A stretch of 64,000 bases of DNA from Flavobacterium gelidicaeli. Lineage in GTDB: Bacteria > Bacteroidota > Bacteroidia > Flavobacteriales > Flavobacteriaceae. The stretch is taken from NCBI RefSeq assembly GCF_013294005.1, contig NZ_JABSNK010000003.1:62001-126000 (forward strand). The letters are read 5' to 3'. The translations under genes were made by a program, and so were the position numbers. Within the stretch, counting starts at the first letter, position 1; each line of letters starts with the position of its first letter. Below are positions 36,405 through 46,561 of this stretch, in pieces. A model generated the notes under the pieces. That model saw nothing but the letters and a program-made list of their open reading frames with translations. It was not told where the DNA came from and searched no databases.

Positions 36405-37448
36405 ATGAAATTTACAGCAGAACAAATAGCGGGGATTTTAGAAGGTGAAATCATTGGTAATCCAAAGGCTGAAGTGCACGAATTAGCAAAAATTGAAGAA
36501 GGAAAAGACGGTTCATTGACTTTCCTATCTAACCCAAAATACAATAACTATATCTATACTACAAAGGCGTCAATAACTATTGTAAATAAGACGTTTATAG
36601 CAGAAGCAGAAGTAAGTACAACATTAATTAAAGTAGAGGATGCTTACCTGTCATTCTCTAAATTATTAGAATTTTATGACCAAGCAAAAGGAAATAAAAG
36701 CGGAATAGAACAACCATCAGTAATTGCAGAAAGTGCAAAATATGGTGATAGTTTGTACCTAGGAAGTTTTAGTTATATAGGAGATAATGTAGTAATTGGT
36801 AACAACGTAAAAATTTATCCTAATTGTTTTATAGGAGATAATGTTGCCGTTGGGGATAATGTTACTATTTTTGCTGGTGCCAAAATATATTCAGAATCTA
36901 AAATAGGAAATGGATGTACAATACATTCGGGTTCTATAATAGGTGCAGATGGTTTCGGTTTTGCACCAAATTCAGACGGGAGTTATAAAAAAATCCCACA
37001 AATTGGGAATGTAATCATAGAGGACAATGTTGATATTGGTTCGTGTACCACGATTGATAGAGCAACAATGGGATCTACTATTATTAGAAAAGGAGTGAAG
37101 CTTGATAATCAAATTCAAGTTGCTCATAATGTAGAGATAGGAGAGAATACCGTTATAGCAGCACAAACTGGAATTGCAGGTTCTACTAAAATAGGTAAAA
37201 ACTGTATGATAGGTGGGCAGGTAGGTATTGCAGGGCATTTAACAATAGGTGATAATGTGCGCATACAAGCACAAGCGGGTGTAGGAAGAAATATAAAGAG
37301 TAATGAAACATTGCAAGGTAGTCCGTCATTTGGTTACAATGATTTTAGTAAATCATACGTACACTTTAGGAATTTACCTAAATTAGTTGCTGAAATAGAA
37401 GAATTAAAAAAAGAAATATTAAATCAAAAAAATAGAAACAATGGTTAA
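36405..37448 (+). CDS. lpxD: UDP-3-O-(3-hydroxyacyl)glucosamine N-acyltransferase LpxD
   Basis: A 347-residue left-handed beta-helix acyltransferase that adds the amide-linked acyl chain in lipid A synthesis. The N-terminal uridine-binding domain is followed by many isoleucine-patch hexapeptide repeats (IGDNV, IGNN, IGENT). The NVEIGENT region supplies the catalytic His of HNVEIG. A short C-terminal helix ends the chain. It overlaps the start of lpxC-fabZ by 8 bases. Confidence 0.95.
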   Translation: MKFTAEQIAGILEGEIIGNPKAEVHELAKIEEGKDGSLTFLSNPKYNNYIYTTKASITIVNKTFIAEAEVSTTLIKVEDAYLSFSKLLEFYDQAKGNKSGIEQPSVIAESAKYGDSLYLGSFSYIGDNVVIGNNVKIYPNCFIGDNVAVGDNVTIFAGAKIYSESKIGNGCTIHSGSIIGADGFGFAPNSDGSYKKIPQIGNVIIEDNVDIGSCTTIDRATMGSTIIRKGVKLDNQIQVAHNVEIGENTVIAAQTGIAGSTKIGKNCMIGGQVGIAGHLTIGDNVRIQAQAGVGRNIKSNETLQGSPSFGYNDFSKSYVHFRNLPKLVAEIEELKKEILNQKNRNNG

Positions 37449-38826
37449 ACAGAAGACCATCAAAACAGAAATCTCACTAACTGGTGTTGGATTACATACG
37501 GGTAAAGAAGTTAAAATGACTTTTAAACCAGCTCCTATCAATAATGGGTTTACTTTTGTAAGATTAGATTTAGAAGGAAAGCCAGTTATTGAAGCAGACG
37601 CTAATTATGTAGTAAATACACAAAGAGGAACTAATTTAGAGAAATTGGGTGTTAAAATCCAAACTCCTGAACATGTTCTAGCTGCTTTAGTAGGATGTGA
37701 TCTTGATAATGTTATCATAGAATTAAATGCGTCTGAGCTTCCTATTATGGACGGTTCTTCAAAATATTTTGTTGAAGCTCTTGAAAAAGCAGGAATCGAA
37801 GAACAAAACGGAAAACGTAATGTATATGTAGTGAAAGAAGTTATTTCTTTTACAGATGAAGCTTCAGGAAGTGAAATCTTAATTATGCCTAGCGATACCT
37901 ATTCTGTTACTACAATGGTTGATTTTGGTACTAAAATTTTAGGAACTCAGAATGCCAATCTAAAAAGTATTGCTGATTTCAAAACTGAAATTTCTGAATC
38001 AAGAACTTTTAGTTTTCTACATGAATTAGAAGCATTATTAGATAATGGGTTAATTAAAGGAGGAGATTTGAATAATGCAATTGTGTATGTTGATAAAGAA
38101 ATATCAGCAACTACAATGCAAAATTTAAAAATTGCTTTTGGTAAAGACGATATTAACGTAAAACCAAACGGAATATTAGATAACTTAACATTGCACTACC
38201 CTAATGAGGCAGCAAGACATAAATTGCTTGATGTATTAGGAGATTTAGCTCTAATTGGAACTAAAATTCAAGGAAAAGTTATTGCAAATAAGCCAGGACA
38301 TTTTGTAAACACTCAGTTTGCTAAAAAAATGGCTAAAATTATTAAAATAGAGCAACGCAATTATGTTCCTGTTTACGACTTGAACTTAGAGCCTTTGATG
38401 GATATCCATAAAATCATGGCAGTATTACCTCATAGACCACCATTTTTATTGATTGATAGAATCATTGAAATGTCTGAAACTCATGTTGTAGGTATGAAAA
38501 ATGTTACGATGAATGAGAATTTCTTTGTAGGTCATTTTCCTGAAGCACCAGTAATGCCAGGAGTTTTAATTGTTGAAGCAATGGCACAGACAGGAGGAAT
38601 CTTAGTACTAAGTACCGTACCAGATCCTGAGAATTACCTAACTTATTTCATGAAAATAGATAATGTTAAATTCAAACATAAAGTATTGCCAGGAGATACG
38701 TTAATCTTTAAATGTGATTTGATTACTCCTATAAGAAGAGGAATTTGTCATATGCAAGCTAATGCTTATGCTAATGGAAAATTAGTTGCTCAAGCAGAAT
38801 TAATGGCGCAAATAGCCAAAAAATAA
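37441..38826 (+). CDS. lpxC: bifunctional LpxC deacetylase / FabZ dehydratase
   Basis: A 461-residue fusion, the normal form in Bacteroidota. Residues 1-300 are LpxC, the zinc enzyme for the committed lipid A step (TPEHVLAAL zinc His, IMDGSS, and a late [17 protein letters not shown]). Residues 310-461 are FabZ, which dehydrates 3-hydroxyacyl-ACP, with the catalytic [13 protein letters not shown] and EAMAQTGG residues. The fusion links lipid A and fatty-acid output. Overlaps lpxD and is followed by lpxA after 77 bases. Confidence 0.97.
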   Translation: MVKQKTIKTEISLTGVGLHTGKEVKMTFKPAPINNGFTFVRLDLEGKPVIEADANYVVNTQRGTNLEKLGVKIQTPEHVLAALVGCDLDNVIIELNASELPIMDGSSKYFVEALEKAGIEEQNGKRNVYVVKEVISFTDEASGSEILIMPSDTYSVTTMVDFGTKILGTQNANLKSIADFKTEISESRTFSFLHELEALLDNGLIKGGDLNNAIVYVDKEISATTMQNLKIAFGKDDINVKPNGILDNLTLHYPNEAARHKLLDVLGDLALIGTKIQGKVIANKPGHFVNTQFAKKMAKIIKIEQRNYVPVYDLNLEPLMDIHKIMAVLPHRPPFLLIDRIIEMSETHVVGMKNVTMNENFFVGHFPEAPVMPGVLIVEAMAQTGGILVLSTVPDPENYLTYFMKIDNVKFKHKVLPGDTLIFKCDLITPIRRGICHMQANAYANGKLVAQAELMAQIAKK

Positions 38827-38903
38827 GATATATAAGATTGTATTAAAGTCTGTTGAATGTTTAATAGTCTTTTTATAATTAATACAAACATAAAAAAAAG
38901 CAG

Positions 38904-39692
38904 ATGAATCAACCATTAGCATATGTTCATCCTGGTGCCAAAATCGCCAAAAATGTAGTTATTGAGCCTTTTACAACCATTCATAATAATGTAGTTATTG
39001 GTGATGGAACTTGGATAGGTTCAAATGTTACCATCATGGAAGGTGCAAGAATAGGTAAAAATTGTAATATTTTTCCAGGTGCTGTAATTTCAGGAGTTCC
39101 ACAAGATTTAAAATTTGGTGGAGAAGAGTCTTTAGCAATAATAGGAGATAATTGTACTATTAGAGAATGTGTTACTATTAATAGAGGCACAATAGCGTCA
39201 GGACAAACAGTGATTGGTAATAATTGCTTGATTATGGCAGCAGCTCACATTGCGCACGATTGTCACGTAGGTAATAATGCAATTATTGTAAATGGTGTTC
39301 TTTTAGGAGGTCATGTCACGATAGGAAATCATGCAGTTATTGGTGGTTTAGCGGCAATTCATCAATTTATTAGTGTTGGTGATCACGCTATGGTTTCAGG
39401 TGGTTCATTAGTAAGAAAAGATGTTCCTCCGTTTACAAAAGCAGCAAAAGAGCCTTTGTCTTACGTAGGGATAAACTCAGTTGGGTTGCGTAGAAGAGGT
39501 TTTACCTCTGAAAAAATCAAAGAAATCCAAGAGATTTATAGAATTTTGTATCAAAAAAATTATAATGTTACTCAAGCTTTAGGAATTATTGAAGCAGAGA
39601 TGGAAGCAACTCCGGAAAGAGATGAAATCATTGATTTTATTAGAAATTCATCACGTGGAGTAATGAAAGGTTATACAGGGAGTACAATATAA
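38904..39692 (+). CDS. lpxA: UDP-GlcNAc O-acyltransferase LpxA
   Basis: A 262-residue beta-helix protein that catalyses the first lipid A acylation. Hexapeptide repeats fill residues 10-190 ([29 protein letters not shown] with the catalytic His). A helical C-terminal domain ending in [11 protein letters not shown] is typical of LpxA. It starts [15 protein letters not shown], as in Bacteroidota LpxA. It is the third lipid A gene of the run. Confidence 0.95.
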   Translation: MNQPLAYVHPGAKIAKNVVIEPFTTIHNNVVIGDGTWIGSNVTIMEGARIGKNCNIFPGAVISGVPQDLKFGGEESLAIIGDNCTIRECVTINRGTIASGQTVIGNNCLIMAAAHIAHDCHVGNNAIIVNGVLLGGHVTIGNHAVIGGLAAIHQFISVGDHAMVSGGSLVRKDVPPFTKAAKEPLSYVGINSVGLRRRGFTSEKIKEIQEIYRILYQKNYNVTQALGIIEAEMEATPERDEIIDFIRNSSRGVMKGYTGSTI

Positions 39693-39886
39693 TTAAATTT
39701 TTATACGTCTAAAGTCTAAAATACTGTAGATTATAATTGTTGTTAATGTATATTGAATTTAGTAAAGTGAGACGCGGTTAGTTTGATACAGAAAAAACCA
39801 ATACAGAATTGGAATTAGCTATATATAAACAACTGTAGTATAAAGAAATAAGTAGTAAAAATAAAATTTAAATAAATAAAAATAAA

Positions 39887-40453
39887 ATGGCATCTACATC
39901 AGATATTAAAAACGGATTATGTATCAAATACAATAATGACATTTATAAAATAATCGAATTTTTACACGTAAAACCAGGTAAAGGTCCTGCTTTTGTGAGA
40001 ACAAAATTGAGAAGTTTAACAAATGGAAAAGTGTTAGATAATACATTTTCTGCCGGTCATAAAATTGAAGAAGTTCGTGTTGAAAACCATAAATTTCAAT
40101 TTTTGTATCCAGAAGGAGATGATTTTCATTTTATGAATACAGAGACTTTTGAGCAAATTTCGTTAAATAAAAATATTTTAGATTCGCCAGGTTTATTAAA
40201 AGAAGGTGAAAATGTAATGGTGAGTATCAATACGGAAACTGATTTACCTCTTTCTGTAGATATGCCAGCATCTGTAATATTAGAAGTTACTTATGCAGAA
40301 CCAGGAGTTAAAGGAAACACAGCAACTAACGCAACTAAATCAGCAACTGTTGAAACGGGAGCATCTGTAAATGTACCTTTGTTCATAAATGAAGGTGATA
40401 AAATTAAAATTGATACCACTTCAGGTAATTACATGGAGCGCGTAAAAGAGTAA
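39887..40453 (+). CDS. efp: elongation factor P
   Basis: A 188-residue EF-P, which rescues ribosomes stalled at proline-rich stretches. The KOW-like N-domain holds the conserved loop with Lys at residue 32 (KPGKGPAF), where modification occurs in other bacteria. Two OB domains follow, ending [17 protein letters not shown]. Length is normal. It is next to the second lpxD-like gene, 13 bases downstream. Confidence 0.97.
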   Translation: MASTSDIKNGLCIKYNNDIYKIIEFLHVKPGKGPAFVRTKLRSLTNGKVLDNTFSAGHKIEEVRVENHKFQFLYPEGDDFHFMNTETFEQISLNKNILDSPGLLKEGENVMVSINTETDLPLSVDMPASVILEVTYAEPGVKGNTATNATKSATVETGASVNVPLFINEGDKIKIDTTSGNYMERVKE

Positions 40454-40466
40454 TTATTGTAGTTAT

Positions 40467-41396
40467 ATGAAATTTCCAAAAGTTTATTCTTTAGAACAAA
40501 TTGCTACTATTATCAATTGCGAATATGTAGGTGATTCTCAATTTTCGGTTACAGGTATGAATGAAATACATGTAGTTGAAAGTGGCGATATTGTTTTTGT
40601 TGATCATCCTAAATATTATGATAAAGCATTAAATTCTGCAGCTACTATTATTTTGATAAATAAAAAAGTAGCCTGTCCGGAAGGAAAAGCATTGCTTATA
40701 TCTGACGATCCTTTTAGAGATTTTAATACCTTAACAAGGCATTTTAAACCTTTTCAGTTTGCAAATGTTTCCATAGCGCCAACCGCTGTAATAGGTGAGG
40801 GGACAGTTATTCAGCCCAATGTTTTTGTAGGCAATCATGTTGTAATAGGTAAAAACTGTTTGATACATGCTAATGTTGCTCTTTATGACCATACGGTTAT
40901 AGGCGATAATGTTATCATCCATTCAGGTTCTATTTTAGGAGCCGATGCTTTTTATTATAAAAAGAGAGAAGATGGTTTTGATCAATTACTTTCTGGAGGA
41001 CGTGTAGTTATAGAAAACAATGTAGGTATTGGAGCACTTTGTACTATTGATAAAGGAGTTACAGGTGATACAACTATTGGTGAAGGAACAAAACTAGATA
41101 ATCAGGTGCATGTAGGTCACGATACGGTTATTGGTAAAAAGTGTTTAATAGCCTCACAAACGGGTATTGCTGGCTGTGTTGTAATTGAAGATGAAGTGAC
41201 TATTTGGGGACAAGTAGGAACTACTAGCGGGATAACAATAGGTAGTAAAGCAGTTATCTTAGGACAAACTGGTGTTACAAAGTCAGTAGAGGGAGGAAAA
41301 AGTTATTTTGGTACTCCTATTGAAGAATCGAGAGAAAAGCTAAAACAGTTAGCTAATATTAAGAAAATACCAGAGATTTTAACCAAATTAAAATAA
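40467..41396 (+). CDS. LpxD-like N-acyltransferase paralogue
   Basis: A 309-residue beta-helix acyltransferase related to LpxD, but distinct from the copy at 36405. It keeps the N-terminal region ([15 protein letters not shown]), hexapeptide repeats, and the [11 protein letters not shown] segment containing the catalytic His. The C-terminal helix is shorter. Such second copies occur in Flavobacteriia next to efp. It may acylate a different sugar or chain length. It ends one base before the next gene start. Confidence 0.85.
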   Translation: MKFPKVYSLEQIATIINCEYVGDSQFSVTGMNEIHVVESGDIVFVDHPKYYDKALNSAATIILINKKVACPEGKALLISDDPFRDFNTLTRHFKPFQFANVSIAPTAVIGEGTVIQPNVFVGNHVVIGKNCLIHANVALYDHTVIGDNVIIHSGSILGADAFYYKKREDGFDQLLSGGRVVIENNVGIGALCTIDKGVTGDTTIGEGTKLDNQVHVGHDTVIGKKCLIASQTGIAGCVVIEDEVTIWGQVGTTSGITIGSKAVILGQTGVTKSVEGGKSYFGTPIEESREKLKQLANIKKIPEILTKLK

Positions 41397-41397
41397 T

Positions 41398-41760
41398 ATG
41401 TCTGTAAAAGAATTTATTCAGAGTTTTTACAAATCTGATGCACTTATTAATAATGAAGTGATGAAAGATTTTCTACATCCTGAAATCATTTTAGACTGGA
41501 ATAGTAGTAAAGGATTCCTACAGTTAGATCATCAAGGAATATTAGATATAGCTACAGAACTTAGTAAAGCATACGTACGTTCTAAGGTTAGAATAAGTCA
41601 TATTGTTACGGAAGGTGACACGGTATCTGTTCGTTATTCTCATTTTGTAAAAACAATTGAGAACCCAAGAGAAGAGATGCTTTTAGCCAGTTTCATGGCA
41701 ATTTGGCAAGTTAAAGATGGAAAATTATACCGCGGATATCAAATGAGTCAATTAACTTAA
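41398..41760 (+). CDS. NTF2-like (SnoaL) small protein
   Basis: A 120-residue protein with the cone-shaped NTF2-like fold: an N-terminal helix (FIQSFYKSD), then strands with the SHIVTEGDTVSVRYSHFV core and an AIWQVKDGKLYRGYQMSQ end. Similar proteins are enzymes or binding domains, but no catalytic residues can be assigned here. It starts one base after the lpxD-like gene, so it is in the same operon. Confidence 0.75.
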   Translation: MSVKEFIQSFYKSDALINNEVMKDFLHPEIILDWNSSKGFLQLDHQGILDIATELSKAYVRSKVRISHIVTEGDTVSVRYSHFVKTIENPREEMLLASFMAIWQVKDGKLYRGYQMSQLT

Positions 41761-41803
41761 GATATTTTGATAATAAAAGCGCCCAAAATAATTTTCAAAA
41801 CCT

Positions 41804-41811
41804 TACTTTTG
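41804..41811 (+). promoter_or_regulatory. promoter -7 box for sucD
   Basis: TACTTTTG, 36 bases before the sucD start. I see no good -33 element. Confidence 0.45.
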
Positions 41812-41847
41812 CAACACAATTTATAAAAATCACATAAAATATATATC

Positions 41848-42720
41848 ATGAGTGTTTTAGTTAATAAAGATTCCAAAATAATTGTCCAAGGATTTACAGG
41901 AAGTGAAGGAACTTTCCATGCTTCTCAAATGATTGAGTACGGAACTAACGTTGTTGGTGGTGTAACTCCAGGAAAAGGAGGGACTACACATTTAGAACGT
42001 CCTGTTTTTAACACTGTAAAAGACGCTGTAGACCAAGTTGGTGCTGACACGACTATCATTTTTGTACCGCCAGCTTTTGCTGCTGATGCAATTATGGAAG
42101 CTGCAGATGCAGGAATAAAAGTAATTATTGCAATTACTGAAGGTATTCCAGTTGCAGACATGATCAAAGCTAATGCTTACGTAAAAGAAAGAAATGCTAG
42201 ATTAATAGGACCTAACTGTCCAGGAGTTATTACTCCAGGTGAAGCTAAAGTTGGTATTATGCCAGGTTTTGTTTTCAAAAAAGGAACTGTAGGAATTGTT
42301 TCTAAATCAGGTACATTAACTTATGAGGCTGCTGATCAAGTAGTAAAACAAGGATTAGGAATCACTACTGCAATTGGTATTGGTGGAGACCCAATCATTG
42401 GTACAACTACAAAAGAAGCTGTTGAGTTGTTAATGAATGACCCAGAAACAGAATGTATCGTTATGATAGGTGAAATTGGTGGTCAACTAGAAGCAGATGC
42501 TGCTCACTGGATCAAAGCTGATGGTAACCGTAAACCAGTAGTAGGATTTATTGCAGGAGTTACTGCTCCAGCAGGTCGTACAATGGGTCATGCAGGTGCT
42601 ATTGTAGGTGGAACTGATGATACAGCAGAAGCTAAAAAACAAATCATGAGAGAATGTGGAATACACGTAGTGGATTCTCCAGCTGAAATTGGTAAAAAAG
42701 TTAAAGAAGTTTTAGGATAG
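41848..42720 (+). CDS. sucD: succinyl-CoA synthetase alpha subunit
   Basis: A 290-residue subunit of the TCA-cycle enzyme that converts succinyl-CoA to succinate with ATP or GTP synthesis. The CoA-binding Rossmann domain opens [15 protein letters not shown], and the phospho-His sits in [13 protein letters not shown]. Length matches SucD. The beta subunit gene, sucC, is not beside it. It ends with a terminator. Confidence 0.96.
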   Translation: MSVLVNKDSKIIVQGFTGSEGTFHASQMIEYGTNVVGGVTPGKGGTTHLERPVFNTVKDAVDQVGADTTIIFVPPAFAADAIMEAADAGIKVIIAITEGIPVADMIKANAYVKERNARLIGPNCPGVITPGEAKVGIMPGFVFKKGTVGIVSKSGTLTYEAADQVVKQGLGITTAIGIGGDPIIGTTTKEAVELLMNDPETECIVMIGEIGGQLEADAAHWIKADGNRKPVVGFIAGVTAPAGRTMGHAGAIVGGTDDTAEAKKQIMRECGIHVVDSPAEIGKKVKEVLG

Positions 42721-42746
42721 TCTTACTATTTTAAATAAAAATAGAA

Positions 42747-42775
42747 TAAGCCTCACATTTGTGGGGCTTTTTTAT
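42747..42775 (+). terminator. terminator after sucD
   Basis: AAGCCTCAC and GTGGGGCTT form a stem with one G-T pair around an ATTT loop, followed by a T-run. Confidence 0.85.
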
Positions 42776-42934
42776 TATTATACAAAATTAAAGAAATACC
42801 TTTGCAGCTGATTAAAAATTAATGCTATTTAAGTTCAAAAAGAATATAGTTAAAATAGCTCTACATTTAATCTATAGTTTTTCATTTTAAAATGAAATCC
42901 CGAATTACCCAATTGAGAAATAAAATAAAAGAAT

Positions 42935-43357
42935 ATGTATAAAGAATTAGAGAAATTTAAAAGTAACGGTCAATTTTCATTTACAGCAGAAGATAGTTTA
43001 GAAGAAAAATGCAATGCTTCTCAAGGAAGTGGTGTTTTTTTAGTTTTTGCAGTAGCAGAAGAGAAAGAGTTGATTATGGTAGGTTCTACAGGAACAGTAC
43101 AAAACAACGGAACTCTAAAGATTAAGAATGGTGGTCTAAAAGAAAAAATTGTTGAAGGACACCAATTCGCAAAAACAGGAAGAAAATATTCTTGGCCAGC
43201 ACAAATGGCTAAAGAAGATATTAGTACTTTAGAAGTGGTATGGTATGAAACTTTTAATGATGATACTAAAGGAATTCCTACTGCAGTAGAAGGACAAGTT
43301 TTACAAAATTTCTTAGATGAAAACGGGAGATTACCAAGATGGAATGTAGCTTTTTAA
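42935..43357 (+). CDS. GIY-YIG-like protein of unknown function
   Basis: A 140-residue protein. GVFLVFAVAE and then LIMVGSTG sit where GIY-YIG nucleases have their GIY and YIG strands, and a Glu in AVEGQVLQNF fits the metal-binding Glu. The motif Tyr residues are replaced (Phe and Met), so catalysis is doubtful. A WPAQMAKEDI segment is unexplained. It has its own terminator. Confidence 0.6.
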   Translation: MYKELEKFKSNGQFSFTAEDSLEEKCNASQGSGVFLVFAVAEEKELIMVGSTGTVQNNGTLKIKNGGLKEKIVEGHQFAKTGRKYSWPAQMAKEDISTLEVVWYETFNDDTKGIPTAVEGQVLQNFLDENGRLPRWNVAF

Positions 43358-43387
43358 GCTTATTTCTTCAAAAATATAATATATTAT

Positions 43388-43421
43388 AAAAAAGCTTTAC
43401 TACGGTAGGGCTTTTTTTATG
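43388..43421 (+). terminator. terminator after the GIY-YIG-like gene
   Basis: AAAGC and GCTTT close a stem that continues with wobble pairs (CTTTAC to GTAGGG). A seven-T tail follows. Confidence 0.7.
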
Positions 43422-43440
43422 TAATATTTTATGCAAGTCC

Positions 43441-43472
43441 TTGTATAATTGTAGAAATTATAACTACTTTTG
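43441..43472 (+). promoter_or_regulatory. promoter of the NhaC-family gene
   Basis: TTG (43441-43443) and TACTTTTG (43465-43472) with a 21-base spacer match the Bacteroidota consensus. Transcription would start at about 43477, where the leader structure begins. Confidence 0.7.
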
Positions 43473-43476
43473 CAAC

Positions 43477-43541
43477 CGTTATCACGAATCTCTAAATGAG
43501 ATAGCAACCTGCAACAACGAGCAAGGTGCTAAAACGATAAG
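43477..43541 (+). promoter_or_regulatory. compact SAM-I-like riboswitch candidate
   Basis: TTATC (43479-43483) and GATAA (43536-43540) form a closing stem. ATCTC/GAGAT makes a short second arm. AGCAACCTGC (43503-43512) and GCAAGGTGCT (43521-43530) make an arm matching the P3 arm of SAM-I riboswitches, followed by the AA of GGTGCTAA. The long kink-turned P2 and P4 of SAM-I are missing. It sits exactly at the predicted transcript start. Confidence 0.55.
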
Positions 43542-43627
43542 CCAAATCTTTTGGAAAAAATGTTGTTTTACATTCCCATATTTTAGCTTTGTTTATCTTG
43601 ATAATTTTAATTTTTTAAAATATATCT

Positions 43628-44950
43628 ATGTCTACATTTTCAAAAAACACCGGGAACCCTTATGCTTTGATTCCGTTATTTGTTTTTATTTTTACTTTTC
43701 TAGGTGCTGGAATTATTCTTGATGATTTTTATGCCTTTCCGTCACCAGTTGCTGTCATGGTAGGTATCATTGCTGCATTCTTACTTTATAAAACAGGTAC
43801 AGATGATAAAGTGGCTACTTTAATTGCTGGCTGCGGAGAAAGTAAAATCATGACCATGTGTTTGATTTATTTGTTAGCAGGTGCATTTGCAGTTGTTAGT
43901 AAAGCGATGGGTGGTGTTGATGCCGTTGTAAATCTCGGGATCAATACAATTGATGTGGCTTATTTTCCGTTAGGGATATTCTTGATTGCAGCTTTTTTAT
44001 CTACTGCCACAGGAACCTCAGTAGGTGCAATTGTTGCTATTGGACCAATAGCTATTTCTTTAGCTGATAAAAGTGGCGCTTCATTGCCTTTAATATCAGG
44101 TGCTTTATTAGGCGGATCAATGCTAGGAGACAACCTTTCTATGATTTCTGACACTACCATTGCAGCCACACAATCATTGGGATGTGAATTGAAAGACAAA
44201 TTTAAAGTGAATTTATTTATCGCTTTTCCAGCCGCAATTATTACTGTTTTGGTTTTCTTCTACTTAGGTTTAAATTCGGAGATTGTAACTGTGGCTATTG
44301 CAAAAAATGATTTTTCATGGATTGCAATTGTACCTTATTTATTAGTAATCATCCTAGCATTAATAGGTATTAATGTTTTCTCGACTTTAGTAATTGGAAC
44401 TCTGTTAGCGGGAATTATTGGCTATGTTGGTGGTTCGTTTACTTTAATGGAATTTACTCAAAAAATTTACGAAGGCTTTACCGGAATGACTGACATTTTC
44501 TTGTTATCAATGCTTACAGGTGGCTTAGCGGCAATGGTTGATAAGGCTGGCGGAATTACATATTTATTAGTCCAAATAAAAAAACGCATCAAGAATAAAA
44601 AATCGGCACAAGCGGGAATTGGGGCTTTAGTAGGTTTTGCTAATTTGGCTATAGCCAATAATACTGTTTCAATTGTAATTACCGGTCCTATTGCAAAAGA
44701 AATCAATGATGAGTACAATTTAAGTTCTAAGAAAACGGCTGCTATTTTAGATATTTTCTCTTGTATCGTTCAAGGAATTTTACCTTATGGAGCGCAAGTT
44801 TTATTGATTTTAAGTTTTGCTAATGGTAAATTAGACTTCTTTGATTTAATAGGGAATGCTTGGTATCATTTATTTTTATTAGCTTTTACTTTAGTGGCTA
44901 TCTATAGTTCGTATTGGGATAAATTAGTAAATAAGTTCTTTAAAATATAG
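43628..44950 (+). CDS. NhaC-family transporter, possible methionine transporter
   Basis: A 440-residue inner-membrane protein with about 11 helices. STATGTSVGAIVAIGPI and GGSMLGDNLSMISDTTIAA are NhaC-superfamily (Na+/H+ antiporter-like) landmarks. Other family members controlled by S-box/SAM riboswitches have been proposed as methionine transporters (MetT). The SAM-I-like leader upstream makes the same role plausible here. Ion exchange only is the alternative. It ends before a large hairpin. Confidence 0.75.
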   Translation: MSTFSKNTGNPYALIPLFVFIFTFLGAGIILDDFYAFPSPVAVMVGIIAAFLLYKTGTDDKVATLIAGCGESKIMTMCLIYLLAGAFAVVSKAMGGVDAVVNLGINTIDVAYFPLGIFLIAAFLSTATGTSVGAIVAIGPIAISLADKSGASLPLISGALLGGSMLGDNLSMISDTTIAATQSLGCELKDKFKVNLFIAFPAAIITVLVFFYLGLNSEIVTVAIAKNDFSWIAIVPYLLVIILALIGINVFSTLVIGTLLAGIIGYVGGSFTLMEFTQKIYEGFTGMTDIFLLSMLTGGLAAMVDKAGGITYLLVQIKKRIKNKKSAQAGIGALVGFANLAIANNTVSIVITGPIAKEINDEYNLSSKKTAAILDIFSCIVQGILPYGAQVLLILSFANGKLDFFDLIGNAWYHLFLLAFTLVAIYSSYWDKLVNKFFKI

Positions 44951-44985
44951 AATATTTTTTAGAAGTCATGTAAAGAAGCGTAAAA

Positions 44986-45036
44986 CAGTAACGGCAGATT
45001 CACACTTGTAATTGGTGAATTTGCCGTTACTATTTT
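44986..45036 (+). terminator. strong hairpin after the NhaC-family gene
   Basis: AGTAACGGCA plus ATTCAC pairs with GTGAAT plus TGCCGTTACT. Only a short TATTTT follows, so the termination call is likely but not certain. Confidence 0.65.
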
Positions 45037-45042
45037 AGAACT

Positions 45043-45168
45043 GTTATACCAATACTATTTCTAAAACAGGCCAATTATTAATTCGAGCGGAGTCGAGAAC
45101 CATTATTGCTTCTCGCTCGATGTGACAAAAATCAATATCGACTAAATTGTACTCTTGAGTGGTATTAC
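45043..45168 (-). repeat. MITE-like dispersed element, copy 2
   Basis: Inverted relative of 16230-16342. The ends are GTTATACCA and TGGTATTAC. Inside, TCGAGCG and CGCTCGA plus GAGAA and TTCTC pair. It shares GAGCGGAGTCGAGAACCA with copy 1. The following stretch, 45169-45614, shows nothing I can name. Confidence 0.75.
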
Positions 45169-45614
45169 ATGGTTTTTTAATAAGCTGATTTTGTTGTTCT
45201 TAATGTACTAATGTTACTGAAGTCAAGAATATTGGTCCTACATGGTTGTGGTAAACACTTTGATACTTGTAACGCCGTAAATCTTGCTGTAAAGTACCAG
45301 AATTGTATTTGTTACTGTACTTTTGGTTTTAGATTTAGTTTCTAATGAGCAAATTAATATATTAAAGAGAGTTATTGAGGCTAAGATTATTTTTTTTCCA
45401 TAAAGAAATGGGTTTTATGTAAAGATTTTAATTTTACGATAGGGACGATTAGTTTTATTTTATAATGATAAATTTGGGCTTTAGTTCTTTATTATTAGTC
45501 TTTTAATATTATATTTAATTTTAAGAGCATATAGAATAGAGAAGGTTTAATTGTGAGTATGCTTTTTTTACAATGTTATTGAAATTGAAATTTTTTTTAA
45601 GAAAGGAAATATTA

Positions 45615-45622
45615 TATATTTG
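45615..45622 (+). promoter_or_regulatory. promoter -7 box for fabG
   Basis: TATATTTG, preceded by a T-run at about -33. Transcription from here would run through the repeat at 45636 before reaching fabG. Confidence 0.55.
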
Positions 45623-45635
45623 ACAAGTCGTTTTT

Positions 45636-45714
45636 AGCCCTGATAGAAATGGAAATCCTTTTATGACCGCTACGGCGAACATAAAAGATTGCAATGGATA
45701 GCAGGAATAGCTCT
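45636..45714 (-). repeat. dispersed hairpin repeat, inside the fabG leader
   Basis: AGCCCTGATAG at the left and GGATAGCAGGAATAGCTC at the right, with a central stem TTTTATG/CATAAAA and inner CGC/GCG. The reverse complement matches the element at 7110-7217. The arms have changed together, keeping the pairing. Confidence 0.75.
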
Positions 45715-45741
45715 AAATAAAAAATAAACTAATTTTTGAAT

Positions 45742-46488
45742 ATGAAATTACTAGAAGGAAAAGTTGCCATCATAACAGGCGCAAGTCGCGGAATAGGAAA
45801 AGGAATAGCAGAAGTTTTTGCAAAACATGGAGCAAATGTTGCTTTTACTTACAGCTCTTCTGTTGAGTCGGCTTTAGCATTAGAAAACGAATTGAATGCT
45901 TTAGGTATTAAAGCAAAAGGATACCAGTCTAACGCTGCTGATTTTAATGAAGCGCAAACGATGGTTGATGCAGTAATTGCTGAATTTGGTACGGTTGATA
46001 TCTTGATAAACAACGCTGGAATTACTAAAGACAACTTATTGATGCGCATGTCTGAGGCCGATTTTGACAAAGTAATTGAAGTCAACTTGAAGTCGGTTTT
46101 TAACATGACTAAAGCGATTCAAAAAACATTTTTGAAAAAACGCGCTGGATCAATCATTAACATGAGTAGTGTTGTGGGGGTGAAAGGAAATGCGGGACAA
46201 ACAAATTATGCCGCTTCTAAGGCTGGAGTTATTGGGTTTACTAAGTCAGTTGCTTTAGAATTAGGATCACGTAACATACGTTGTAATGCGATTGCTCCAG
46301 GGTTTATTGAAACAGAAATGACAGCAAAATTAAATGACGATGTAGTGCAAGGATGGAGAGACGGAATTCCGTTGAAACGTGGTGGAACTACTGAGGATGT
46401 TGCTAATGCTTGTTTATTTCTAGCGTCAGATATGAGTGCGTATATCACTGGTCAAGTTTTGAACGTAGATGGTGGAATGCTTACTTAA
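45742..46488 (+). CDS. fabG: 3-oxoacyl-ACP reductase FabG
   Basis: A 248-residue short-chain dehydrogenase of fatty-acid synthesis. I chose the ATG at 45742 (MKLLEGKVAIITGASRGIG) over an upstream TTG. The NADP-binding TGASRGIG, the catalytic Ser (NMSSVVG) and YAASK (Tyr, Lys), and the C-terminal GQVLNVDGGM are all present. It is a single gene with a long leader containing a repeat. Confidence 0.95.
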   Translation: MKLLEGKVAIITGASRGIGKGIAEVFAKHGANVAFTYSSSVESALALENELNALGIKAKGYQSNAADFNEAQTMVDAVIAEFGTVDILINNAGITKDNLLMRMSEADFDKVIEVNLKSVFNMTKAIQKTFLKKRAGSIINMSSVVGVKGNAGQTNYAASKAGVIGFTKSVALELGSRNIRCNAIAPGFIETEMTAKLNDDVVQGWRDGIPLKRGGTTEDVANACLFLASDMSAYITGQVLNVDGGMLT

Positions 46489-46561
46489 TATTTAAAAATT
46501 TAATGATTAAAAGATTTTAAGATTCTCTAATTTTTCTATTTTTAAATCAAATAAAAATTAT

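Noticed and set aside
43441-43722. A 93-codon open frame before the NhaC-family gene
   Set aside because: It covers the promoter and the riboswitch-like leader and overlaps the real gene in another frame.
45736-45741. TTG start upstream of fabG
   Set aside because: The ATG at 45742 gives the standard FabG N-terminus and no ribosome site favours the TTG.
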